Positions 27,012 through 35,272 of a stretch of 64,000 bases of DNA are shown here, piece after piece. Under the pieces are notes generated by a model that saw nothing but the letters and a program-made list of their open reading frames with translations, was not told the DNA's origin and did no database searches. Numbering within the stretch: the first letter of the stretch is position 1; every line of letters starts with the position of its first letter. This DNA is from Bacteroidales bacterium (GTDB taxonomy: Bacteria; Bacteroidota; Bacteroidia; Bacteroidales; UBA3824). Made by a program: the position numbers and the translations under genes. The DNA lies in NCBI GenBank assembly GCA_016293845.1, contig JAEDDH010000005.1, forward strand, positions 1 to 64,000, in the 5' to 3' direction.

Positions 27012-28871
27012 TTATCTTCCTAACGCAACCAAAATCGTATTTATATCGGCGGGACTTACGCCCGGTATGCGTGACGCCTGTCCTATCGAAGTTGGTTGAA
27101 TGCGTTGCAATTTCTGTCGTGCCTCAGTTGAAATACTCTTGAATTTTGAGAAATCAAAGCCATCAGGAATCGTTACGTAATCGAGACGCAGCAACTTGTC
27201 AGCCAGATTATTTTCACGATCGATATAACCTTGATATTTAAGTTTTATTTCAGCAGATTCAAGTTCAATTTTTGAATATTTTGAAAGGAAGGGCAAAACA
27301 TCTGTTAACTCAGTAAGAGAGACTTCGGGACGCAAAACAATGTTTGCTAATTTATTTCCCTGAGTCATAGGTTTGCCACCTTTACTCTCAATATAGGGAT
27401 TTATTTTATTCATACTACAAGAATATGTTTCGCAGAATTGAAGAATTTCTTCGACGTGTTTTTGCTTATTCTTGTATATATCGTAACGATAATTTGAAGC
27501 CAAACCAATATTATGAGACTTCTCAGTTAAACGTTCATCGGCGTTATCTTGACGAAGAAGAATACGAAATTCTGAACGAGATGTAAACATTCGGTAAGGT
27601 TCGTCAACTCCTTTTGTTACTAAATCGTCGATTAAAACGCCTATATAGGCGTCGCTACGAGAGAGCGTAAAATCAGGTTTCCCGTGAAACGATAATGCAG
27701 CATTAATTCCTGATATAAGTCCCTGACATGCGGCCTCTTCGTAACCAGTTGTACCATTTACCTGACCTGCAAAATAAACGTTTTTAACTACTTTTGACTC
27801 TAATGTGTGATACAATTGTGTAGGATCGAAATAGTCGTATTCGATGGCATATCCCGGACGGAAAATCTTGCAATTTTCAAGTCCCGGAATAAGGCGGATA
27901 GCGGCATATTGAACTTCAAAAGGCAACGATGAAGAAAATCCGTTAAGATAATACTCACAGGTGTTATTTCCCTCTGGTTCAAGGAAAACTGGATGAGAAT
28001 CTTTATCGGCAAAAGTAACGATTTTGGTCTCAACAGAAGGACAATAACGCGGTCCAATACTCTTAATTGTACCATTAAAAAGCGGAGAACGATCGAAACC
28101 TTTGCGCAATTCGTCGTGAACTATGGGATTTGTATACGATATAAAGCAACACATTTGAGGCAATTTACTCAAATCGTGGTTGAGATAAGAGAAACCCACA
28201 ATGTCGTCATCGCCTTTTTGTTCTTGCATTTTAGAAAAATCAATTGTGCGTCCATCAATACGAGCAGGAGTGCCAGTTTTCATTCTTGAAACTTCTACAC
28301 CCTCCTTCAAAAGATATCCTGAAAGGGTATCAGCAGAAATCTCTCCTATCCTACCCCCTTTATAACTTCGATCGCCGACGTGCATCAAACCATTAAGAAA
28401 AGTACCTGCGGTAAGCACAACTTTTGAGCAACGAAACTGAACTCCAAAAACAGTTTCAACGCCCACAGCCTTGCCATTTTCCACAATTACAGATTTAACA
28501 GTATCCTGCCAAAAATAGAGATTTGGAATCTTTTCGAGTTGTTGACGCCAAACGAGTGAAAATTGTGATCTATCGCACTGAGAACGAGGGCTCCACATGG
28601 CGGGACCCTTACTTTTGTTCAACATCCGAAATTGAATCGAAGTCATATCGGTAACAATGCCTGTTAGCCCACCCAAAGCATCAATTTCTCTTACAATTTG
28701 ACCCTTCGCAATACCTCCAATGGCGGGATTGCACGACATTTGTGCAAATTTAGTCATATCCATAGTAATCAAGAGCGTTTTAACCCCAAGATTGGCGGCT
28801 GCCGCAGCAGCTTCACAGCCTGCGTGACCCGCTCCTACTACTATAATATCATATTCATCAATTATATTCAC
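27012..28871 (-). CDS. mnmG: tRNA uridine-5-carboxymethylaminomethyl modification enzyme MnmG (GidA)
   Basis: 619 residues. With MnmE it adds the carboxymethylaminomethyl group to wobble uridine 34, using FAD. The FAD-binding motif is VVGAGHAGCEAAAAAANLG (about 11-29). Further signatures are MSCNPAIGGIAKGQIVREID, TGTFLNGLMHVGDRSYKGGR, FAGQVNGTTGYEEAACQGLI and the C-terminal GQASRIPGVSPADINTILVA. Normal length. The 2-bp gap to ybeY places it in a long operon. MnmG is often close to the replication origin, as appears to be the case here. Confidence 0.97.
   Translation of the reverse strand: MNIIDEYDIIVVGAGHAGCEAAAAAANLGVKTLLITMDMTKFAQMSCNPAIGGIAKGQIVREIDALGGLTGIVTDMTSIQFRMLNKSKGPAMWSPRSQCDRSQFSLVWRQQLEKIPNLYFWQDTVKSVIVENGKAVGVETVFGVQFRCSKVVLTAGTFLNGLMHVGDRSYKGGRIGEISADTLSGYLLKEGVEVSRMKTGTPARIDGRTIDFSKMQEQKGDDDIVGFSYLNHDLSKLPQMCCFISYTNPIVHDELRKGFDRSPLFNGTIKSIGPRYCPSVETKIVTFADKDSHPVFLEPEGNNTCEYYLNGFSSSLPFEVQYAAIRLIPGLENCKIFRPGYAIEYDYFDPTQLYHTLESKVVKNVYFAGQVNGTTGYEEAACQGLISGINAALSFHGKPDFTLSRSDAYIGVLIDDLVTKGVDEPYRMFTSRSEFRILLRQDNADERLTEKSHNIGLASNYRYDIYKNKQKHVEEILQFCETYSCSMNKINPYIESKGGKPMTQGNKLANIVLRPEVSLTELTDVLPFLSKYSKIELESAEIKLKYQGYIDRENNLADKLLRLDYVTIPDGFDFSKFKSISTEARQKLQRIQPTSIGQASRIPGVSPADINTILVALGR
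27676..27691. promoter_or_regulatory. Weak parS-like site inside mnmG
   Basis: GGTTTCCCGTGAAACG, 13 of 16 matches to TGTTTCACGTGAAACA, with the same A-to-C change in the core as the better site at 29185. Confidence 0.35.
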
Positions 28872-28873
28872 AA

Positions 28874-29296
28874 CTACAAACTATTATATATATTCAAATA
28901 AAAATCCTCTTTCTTATGAATCTCTTCTTCTTGTTCGTCGGTCTGGTCATCATAACCAATCAAATGCAAAATACCATGAATCATTACTCGAAGAAGTTCA
29001 TTTTCACGTGAAACATTAAAAATTTTTGCATTTTCAGTTATTCTATCGATACTAATAAAAATATCACCAGAAATTTTACTATTTTTCACATAATCAAACG
29101 TTATTACATCAGTAAAATAGTCATGGTTAAGATATTTTATATTAACATCTAAGAGATAATCATCTGAACAAAAAATATAAGTTATGTTTCCCGTGAAACA
29201 ATTTTCAGTTTTGATGGTATTTTTTATCCAATTTTCGACTTTTTTGAGGTCAGAAAAATCAAAATCAGCCTCCTCGAATTGAAAAGAAATTGTCAT
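28874..29296 (-). CDS. ybeY: Endoribonuclease YbeY
   Basis: 140 residues. Metal-dependent RNase of 16S rRNA maturation and ribosome quality control. The zinc motif HGILHLIGYDDQTDE (H-x3-H-x5-D class, residues about 107-121) is clear. CSDDYLLDVNIKYLNHDYFT, then DVITFDY, are family strands. Normal length. Its ATG overlaps the stop of the RsbW-like gene (TAATG). The gene contains two parS-like sites. Confidence 0.95.
   Translation of the reverse strand: MTISFQFEEADFDFSDLKKVENWIKNTIKTENCFTGNITYIFCSDDYLLDVNIKYLNHDYFTDVITFDYVKNSKISGDIFISIDRITENAKIFNVSRENELLRVMIHGILHLIGYDDQTDEQEEEIHKKEDFYLNIYNSL
29000..29015. promoter_or_regulatory. parS-like site inside ybeY
   Basis: ATTTTCACGTGAAACA, 14 of 16 matches to TGTTTCACGTGAAACA, with an intact CACGTG core. 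Confidence 0.6.
29185..29200. promoter_or_regulatory. parS-like site inside ybeY
   Basis: TGTTTCCCGTGAAACA, 15 of 16 matches to the ParB consensus; only one core base differs. Confidence 0.65.
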
Positions 29297-29691
29297 TATA
29301 GTTTAAACTTAATTACGAGTTCAGAACCATTGTTAAAAAATTCTAATCCATCGGAAAGATGACGAATATAGAAAATACCACGACCGTTGGTTTTTTCAAT
29401 ATTTTCTTTTGCGGTTGGATCGGGAATATTATTATAATCAAAGCCTTCTCCTTGATCGGAAACTGTAACGGTAAGAAGGTTGTTATCTAACTCGAACGAG
29501 AGATTTACCATTTTAGAGTTGATTTCTTTATTGCCGTGAATGATAGCATTAGTAACAGCCTCAATGGTAGCAATAGAAATATTGCCATAAAGGTCGGCAT
29601 TAATATCGTACTTTGCACTAAAAGTATCGATAAAATTTTCCACCAATGAAATATTATCCATAGTGGAACTAAACGAAATGGAGTTTTTCAT
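29296..29691 (-). CDS. RsbW/SpoIIAB-like serine kinase (anti-sigma regulatory factor)
   Basis: 131 residues. A GHKL ATPase of the HATPase_c_2 type, as in RsbW and SpoIIAB, which bind sigma factors and phosphorylate STAS-domain antagonists. Seen are the N box EAVTNAIIHGNK (about 44-55), the G1 box SDQGEGFDYNNIPDP, and the G2 region NGRGIFYIRHL. Cytoplasmic and complete. It sits between the DUF4175 gene and ybeY, a common Bacteroidota neighbourhood. No STAS or sigma gene is adjacent, so the target is not known. Confidence 0.88.
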   Translation of the reverse strand: MKNSISFSSTMDNISLVENFIDTFSAKYDINADLYGNISIATIEAVTNAIIHGNKEINSKMVNLSFELDNNLLTVTVSDQGEGFDYNNIPDPTAKENIEKTNGRGIFYIRHLSDGLEFFNNGSELVIKFKL

Positions 29692-29698
29692 ATTATAG

Positions 29699-32600
29699 TT
29701 ATTTAATTTTTTGCATATACATATTATATTTATTAAGATAAAAGAGGTCGATATCTAAATAGTTTCTAAAAATAAACTCTTTACTACCCTGCTGTTTGTT
29801 TAACGGAAAAATAGGCTCAGAGGTTTTGTTGTCGAAATTATTACCAGAACGGGATTCACGCTCTTCATCAAACTCTTGTTGTTTTTCGGCGTTTTCGAGG
29901 TCAAGAAGTTTTTTAAAGACCTGATTTTCGCGGTTTAAAAGATTATCGGTGATATTACGATTGATAATATCTCGTTTATTTTGTTCTATTAATTGCTGCA
30001 TTTGGTCGTAGAGTTGTTTAGTTTGAGGATTTGTAGAAGAACCCTGCTGCAACTCTTGCAAATACTGCTGTAATAACTCTTGCATACGGAGAGATTGAGC
30101 CATTTGCTGCGATGATGGTGTATTACCCTTCTTCATTTGCTGAATCATTTGTTGGAGCGATTGAATGAGGTTTTGTTGATTCTGCTTAGCTTGCTGCATT
30201 TGCTGCTGACGTTGCTGAGCTCGCTTTTTATTACGAGATTCAACGGGTTCTTCTGAGTCGTTGCCATGCTGTCCACTTTGCATTTGTTGTTGCATATTTT
30301 GCTCAATTTCGGCAAAAATGAGGGCTAAATCGTTAACATTAGTAAGGATAATTTGCTGCTGAATAGCACTGCGCGATTTGTTATTATCAGAAATAAAAGA
30401 TAAAGATTGAGTGATAGAAGAATTAATTTCGTCAATCTTTGAATAAACAGAATGACCAAGTTCGGGTACACGTTTAGCCAGGGCATAAATAGAATCACGA
30501 ACAAGAGCAAAATCGTTGCGAACTGAAAGTTGACGTTTAGTTAAATCTTGGTAGTATGAAGCATTGGTTTGAGTACCCTTTGTATAATTAATTAGCGATT
30601 CTTGTGAGAACGAAATATTCACAAGATTATCCAAAATCTGCCGAACATCGTTGAGATTTTCGGCTTGTTTTTTATTTTGCTGTCCTTTTTGCTGACCATT
30701 CATCTGCTCGGCAAGTTGCTGCATCTGCTCAGCGGTCTTTTGCATCTGCTTTTGCAAGTTTTGACGCTGTTGCTGGGGCGAATGTGATTGATTATCAGGA
30801 GTTTGAATATTTTGATTTGGATTATTTTGATCTTGATTACCGGTATTATTTTGATCATACATAGGGTTATCTGCGTTTTGCGAGTCTGATTTATCATCTT
30901 TTGGTCTATTATTATCTCCTTTTTTATTTTCTGATTGAGATTTATCTTGTTGATTTTTTATATTACCAAATTGGTCGGACTGCTGTTCAAGTTGTTTAGA
31001 AATTTCATCAAACTTATCAAACAAAGAGTCGATATTGAGTTTCAGATTATCTAATTCAGAATTCTGCTTCATTAATTCATCGTATTTTTGCTTCAAAGCA
31101 TCAAATTTTTCCTTAAATTCTTCGGGCGAAAGAGACTCTTCAAAAGTATTTTCAGAATTGGAATTATCGGTATTCCGATTATCAAAACCATTATTTTCCT
31201 TACCTTTTTGATTGTTATCATTCTTATTGGAGTTATCTTTTTGAAACCATCCATCTTTATTTTTAAAATCAGATGATAATGTTTCACGTGAAAAATCATT
31301 ATACTCTTTGGAAAGTTTCTCCAAATCTTTGGTAAGGTCGTTGAGTTTTTTCTCGGTAGAGAAGTATTTTAAAAGTTCGTTATTGCGATCAAGTTGCTCG
31401 GAAATCTGATGAAAATCGAATTTAAGATTGTCAATTCGATCGCGGAAATTACGTTCGTTAATAGAATTTTTAAGTTGATTGATTTGATCGAGAAGTTTCT
31501 TAACATCATCATTAAGGAGTTCATTCCAGAGATTTTGCATTTGTTTTTGTTTCTCGGTGAGTTGCTGAGTTTGATTTTGTAACAAATCTTTCTTAAAATT
31601 GTCGTTAGAAATCTGCTTTAAAAGGTCTTCAAGTTTAGTTTGTTTCTCTATAAGATTATCGATTTTTAACTGTTTTTCATAATCAGAGAGATTATTATTG
31701 CCTGAAACGGACTTTTGAAAATCTTCCAAATCCTTAGTTATATCGTGAAGAAGATTTTTAGATTGGTCTATTTTATCGTACAGAGAATTATTAAGTTCGG
31801 AAAGACGTTGCTCTTTTTCTTCGGTAGTGAGCAGGTTGTAACTACTTAATACAGTCTTGGTAGATTTAAAACCCGAAACTGCATCGTTATCTTTTACCTC
31901 AAAATAGTAATTAACCGTGGACTTAAATTTAGAAAAATCAAAGTAGAAAAAGAAGTCTTGATTGATAGAGTTGGGCATAATTTCAATAGATTCAGAACGT
32001 AGATTCTTTGGATCGGATTTGTCGTAATAAATAAAATGTAGCGAGTGGAAACCGTAATCGTCGGAGATATGTCCCGAGAAAAACATCGCATTCATCGATG
32101 AAGAATCAGCACTGATGACAACCTCTATTGAAGGATAAACATCGGGGACAACCGTTACATTGTAGGGCGAAAATGTAGAATCGAGACCATTTTCAGAGAG
32201 CACAGAATAGTGATAGGAAAAATCTTTTAGGGCAGATTTCTTAACTGAAACCTGATTTTGAGCAACGGAAATTGTGTCTGTCAACACTGAATCAGTAAAG
32301 AAATTCAACGTGGAAACATTAAGGATATCAAAATTCCAAATAATCTGTGTTCCACGTGGAACAACCAAATCGCCTGTATTTTCAAAATCCGTTGAATTGA
32401 GATTAGTATAGGCAGGTGGAATAATGCTGACATTAAAGCCATTCAGAGAAGGTTTGTCGAAAACATTGAGAAGATAATCCTCGGTATTATACTGTAAATA
32501 GGAGAAATTAAGATTGATTGGCGATGAAACATTGAGTAATGTGTATGAATAAAAACCAGTAGAATCTACATTCATACGGTAAGAGTTGCCAGAAAAATTC

Positions 32601-33292
32601 ACGTAAATATCGTTAGGATAAGATGGTCCGTCGATTGTACCTCGAATGGTGAAATCTTCGCCTCGGCCAGTGGTGAAGTTATCATTAAGGATTGTGAAAA
32701 TATAAGGATTTACGGGTTCGTAGACAGCAGAATAGTTGAGAAACTGCGAGGCTCCACGTTTAAATCTATCGAAATTAGAGGTTGCGAATATTGAGAAAAC
32801 AAGTATCAAAAGTAGCGAAATCGTAAGATAACGTAATGTAGTTTTATAATTGATGGCAGATGAAAAGTTGAGTGGAGAGATTATTTCAGCCTTCTGATTA
32901 ACTGCCGCAAGAAGAAGTTCAGAATCACAGGAATCTTGCTGATATTGTAATTGAATAAGGTTTAAAAGCGTATCTTTTGAATCAGGAAAATAGTTAGAAA
33001 TAATCGATGATGCCTCTTCGTAGGAGATTACAGGAAGTATTTTGAAGATTTTTAGAAGTGGGAAAAGTATAAAAAATACAAAATCGGAAAGAAGAATAAA
33101 GATAAAAGAGTAAAAAAGGAAGGTCTTAACCAAGGGCGAAAGATAGAGAAACGATTCGACAAACGACAAAACCGTGAAAGCCACAACACCGAAAACCACA
33201 AAAAACAGCAAGCCCAACACCAACTTGTTGGTATAAAACTTACGTATAAAGTTCTCTAACTTTTGCTCTATGATTGGAAAATCAGATTTCAT
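29699..33292 (-). CDS. DUF4175 membrane protein with long Gln-rich coiled coil
   Basis: 1197 residues. Three hydrophobic segments lie at the N-terminus (LVLGLLFFVVFGVVAFTVLS near 29-48; TFLFYSFIFILLSDFVFFIL near 76-95; YLTISLLLILVFSIFATSNF near 150-169). A beta-rich region to about residue 480 probably lies in the periplasm. The rest is a very long helical, Gln/Asn/Lys-rich region with coiled-coil heptads and a disordered part around 680-860. DUF4175 is a Bacteroidota family of unknown function. Its stop is 8 bp from the RsbW-like gene and its start overlaps the M23 stop by 4 bp (ATGA). It carries two parS-like sites. Confidence 0.88.
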   Translation of the reverse strand: MKSDFPIIEQKLENFIRKFYTNKLVLGLLFFVVFGVVAFTVLSFVESFLYLSPLVKTFLFYSFIFILLSDFVFFILFPLLKIFKILPVISYEEASSIISNYFPDSKDTLLNLIQLQYQQDSCDSELLLAAVNQKAEIISPLNFSSAINYKTTLRYLTISLLLILVFSIFATSNFDRFKRGASQFLNYSAVYEPVNPYIFTILNDNFTTGRGEDFTIRGTIDGPSYPNDIYVNFSGNSYRMNVDSTGFYSYTLLNVSSPINLNFSYLQYNTEDYLLNVFDKPSLNGFNVSIIPPAYTNLNSTDFENTGDLVVPRGTQIIWNFDILNVSTLNFFTDSVLTDTISVAQNQVSVKKSALKDFSYHYSVLSENGLDSTFSPYNVTVVPDVYPSIEVVISADSSSMNAMFFSGHISDDYGFHSLHFIYYDKSDPKNLRSESIEIMPNSINQDFFFYFDFSKFKSTVNYYFEVKDNDAVSGFKSTKTVLSSYNLLTTEEKEQRLSELNNSLYDKIDQSKNLLHDITKDLEDFQKSVSGNNNLSDYEKQLKIDNLIEKQTKLEDLLKQISNDNFKKDLLQNQTQQLTEKQKQMQNLWNELLNDDVKKLLDQINQLKNSINERNFRDRIDNLKFDFHQISEQLDRNNELLKYFSTEKKLNDLTKDLEKLSKEYNDFSRETLSSDFKNKDGWFQKDNSNKNDNNQKGKENNGFDNRNTDNSNSENTFEESLSPEEFKEKFDALKQKYDELMKQNSELDNLKLNIDSLFDKFDEISKQLEQQSDQFGNIKNQQDKSQSENKKGDNNRPKDDKSDSQNADNPMYDQNNTGNQDQNNPNQNIQTPDNQSHSPQQQRQNLQKQMQKTAEQMQQLAEQMNGQQKGQQNKKQAENLNDVRQILDNLVNISFSQESLINYTKGTQTNASYYQDLTKRQLSVRNDFALVRDSIYALAKRVPELGHSVYSKIDEINSSITQSLSFISDNNKSRSAIQQQIILTNVNDLALIFAEIEQNMQQQMQSGQHGNDSEEPVESRNKKRAQQRQQQMQQAKQNQQNLIQSLQQMIQQMKKGNTPSSQQMAQSLRMQELLQQYLQELQQGSSTNPQTKQLYDQMQQLIEQNKRDIINRNITDNLLNRENQVFKKLLDLENAEKQQEFDEERESRSGNNFDNKTSEPIFPLNKQQGSKEFIFRNYLDIDLFYLNKYNMYMQKIK
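31280..31295. promoter_or_regulatory. parS-like site inside the DUF4175 gene
   Basis: TGTTTCACGTGAAAAA, 15 of 16 matches to TGTTTCACGTGAAACA, core intact. Confidence 0.65.
32347..32362. promoter_or_regulatory. parS-like palindrome inside the DUF4175 gene
   Basis: TGTTCCACGTGGAACA is a perfect 16-bp palindrome; it matches the Bacillus-style consensus TGTTNCACGTGAAACA at all but one position. Confidence 0.6.
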
Positions 33293-34434
33293 ATTTTCTT
33301 ATTCTGTTTCAACCAATGATAAGGATTAATTTTATTGGTGCCTTGCCAAATCTGAAAATTGAGAATAAGTTTGTTTTCAAAATTCTCAAAATTACCGATA
33401 ACGTCGCCTTTTTGGACGGCTTCGCCAGATTCTACTTTGATATGATCAAGTCCCGAATATACGGTAAAGTATGTTCCGTGTTTAATAATAATGGCAAATT
33501 GATTAGAGGGCAACGAAACAATTTTAGAAACTTCACCGTCGTAAACCACGTTAACTTCGGAATAAGCCGGCACAAGAAAATTGATACCATCGTTTCGAAT
33601 AGTAATTTTATCGTAAACAGGATGCTTTTTTTCTCCGAAAGATGAAATAATTACCGAATTTTTAACAGGCCATTCGAGGTAACCTTTTTGAACTTCGAAG
33701 AGGAAAGCATCTTGCTCAGATACATTGTTGTGAGTGTCTGCTGGCTTGCTTGCCTTTGCCAACGATACCGAATCGGGACGGTAAATATCACCCTGAACTA
33801 CATTAGGTTGAGCATTTTCTTGTGATTTATTTGATAGTTCGGTTTTGAACTGGGCAATTATGTCGCGACGATTATTCTTATATTTTGTAATAAACGACTG
33901 CTCCACACCAAGACGTTCGGCAAGTATCGAACGTTTGTTTTTAGATTCGTCGAGCGATACGGTTACGTTGGCAATCTCGTTTTTGATGTCTTTGATACGC
34001 TTAATTTTTTTAGCACGATAGTCGCTGAGATTCTTTATGAAAAGGAATTGACGAAAAGATTTATAAAGATTGTCGAACGAAAAAAGGTCGAAATTCTGAT
34101 ACATAGAATTTTTGATTTTATCCGCTTGAACAATCAATTCGGAATATTTTTTCTTCTCGTATTCCATTTGTGTATTGAGTCGCTCGTGATAAATTTGATA
34201 ATTGTAAATCTCTTTGTCTAACTGAATAATGTCAGATTTGAGTTTTTTTGCCAAAATCTCTTTGGTTTCTAACTGCGTATCGAGAATGCTGATATGCGAA
34301 ACAATATCAAAATTTGCTTTATCGGCATTAGCAATCAGCGAATCCAAAAAGGCACTCTGTTGTAAAATAGAAGTCTGAGCCGTGAGCCCCTCTCCTACTA
34401 CGCTCAAAAACAATATTACTAAAAACTTTTTCAT
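33289..34434 (-). CDS. EnvC-like M23 (LytM) domain protein with coiled coil
   Basis: 381 residues with a signal peptide (MKKFLVILFLSVVGEGLTAQ). Residues about 40-190 form coiled coils (KKLKSDIIQLDKEIYNYQIY). The C-terminal 110 residues are an LytM/M23 fold (SSFGEKKHPVYDKITIRNDG; YDGEVSKIVSLPSNQFAII; HGTYFTVYSGLDHIKVESG). The zinc ligands of active M23 enzymes (HxxxD and HxH) are not intact: NDG stands where an H-x-G motif is expected. It is therefore probably a murein-hydrolase activator in the style of EnvC rather than an enzyme. Its ATG overlaps the DUF4292 stop by one base. Confidence 0.88.
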   Translation of the reverse strand: MKKFLVILFLSVVGEGLTAQTSILQQSAFLDSLIANADKANFDIVSHISILDTQLETKEILAKKLKSDIIQLDKEIYNYQIYHERLNTQMEYEKKKYSELIVQADKIKNSMYQNFDLFSFDNLYKSFRQFLFIKNLSDYRAKKIKRIKDIKNEIANVTVSLDESKNKRSILAERLGVEQSFITKYKNNRRDIIAQFKTELSNKSQENAQPNVVQGDIYRPDSVSLAKASKPADTHNNVSEQDAFLFEVQKGYLEWPVKNSVIISSFGEKKHPVYDKITIRNDGINFLVPAYSEVNVVYDGEVSKIVSLPSNQFAIIIKHGTYFTVYSGLDHIKVESGEAVQKGDVIGNFENFENKLILNFQIWQGTNKINPYHWLKQNKKI

Positions 34435-35270
34435 TAAAATTCAAAGGGTTTATAGTTGTTTGGTATAGAAAAATTAACGGTCATCTTTTTTCCAAAGGTA
34501 ACTTTTTGATAGGTAAAGACTGCAGTAAAGTTGGTGCCAACACCATTGAAAGATACTTTTGAGGGCAAATTATGATAGGTAAAATCTTTAAAATCAGAAT
34601 AAGAAATAGTAAGACCCTTGCCGTTGGAAGCAAAGAGAGCGGTGTTTTCGGTCATTTTGTGGGTAGAAAGGTTATAAACCACGGTGTTGTTGATTCCAAA
34701 ACGCTGTTGAAACTCATTTCTGCCACGTGTTGTAATGGTTATTACGTCACCATTTAGAGTGGGGAAAAAGTAGTTGAGAAGGTTCAAATCGTTTTTAGGG
34801 AAAATAAAGAATTGATCCAAAAATATGTTCTGCACTATGTTGAAATCCACATCCACAGGCAAAAACTTACGAAGATAAGAGTAATCGCCAGCGAAATATT
34901 TATTTTTAAGTTTGAAGATAAACTTAACAGAATCGGGTGTCATCAATGCCCTGCCAGCCTCAATGCCGAAAGCCGAAATAGATATCCAAATCAAACTATC
35001 TTTTATCATTCGGATAGTGCCGCTGCCAGAGTGCGACTGCGATTCGCTGCGGAAATCTATGTTGAATTTAATCTCTACTTTGTTGAAAGTGTCTTGTTGA
35101 GAAACTGATTTTTTTAAATCGTTTAACAAAATTTGATCTGTTGCGGATACATTTACAGGTGCAACCACAGTAGTGTCAACTTTTACAGGTTGAACAGGTT
35201 TGTGCCTATTTTTGCACGATGCCAAGGATAAGGCTGCGGTTAATAAAAGTAAAATCTTTAACTTATACAT
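34434..35270 (-). CDS. DUF4292 lipoprotein
   Basis: 278 residues. N-terminus MYKLKILLLLTAALSLASC gives a lipidated Cys at residue 19. The body is beta-rich, with IRMIKDSLIWISISAFGIEA and RALMTPDSVKFIFKLKNKYF, a pattern related to LolA/LolB-like half-barrels that hold lipids. DUF4292 proteins are Bacteroidota-specific and usually encoded between a TPR protein and an M23 protein, as here. A role in lipoprotein or lipid handling at the outer membrane is only inferred from fold. Confidence 0.85.
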   Translation of the reverse strand: MYKLKILLLLTAALSLASCKNRHKPVQPVKVDTTVVAPVNVSATDQILLNDLKKSVSQQDTFNKVEIKFNIDFRSESQSHSGSGTIRMIKDSLIWISISAFGIEAGRALMTPDSVKFIFKLKNKYFAGDYSYLRKFLPVDVDFNIVQNIFLDQFFIFPKNDLNLLNYFFPTLNGDVITITTRGRNEFQQRFGINNTVVYNLSTHKMTENTALFASNGKGLTISYSDFKDFTYHNLPSKVSFNGVGTNFTAVFTYQKVTFGKKMTVNFSIPNNYKPFEF

Positions 35271-35272
35271 AA

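Noticed and set aside
29699..31700. CAG/CTG-rich repeats in the DUF4175 gene as a possible repeat array
   Set aside because: They encode a Gln-rich coiled coil with irregular units; no constant repeat and spacer pattern, so not CRISPR.
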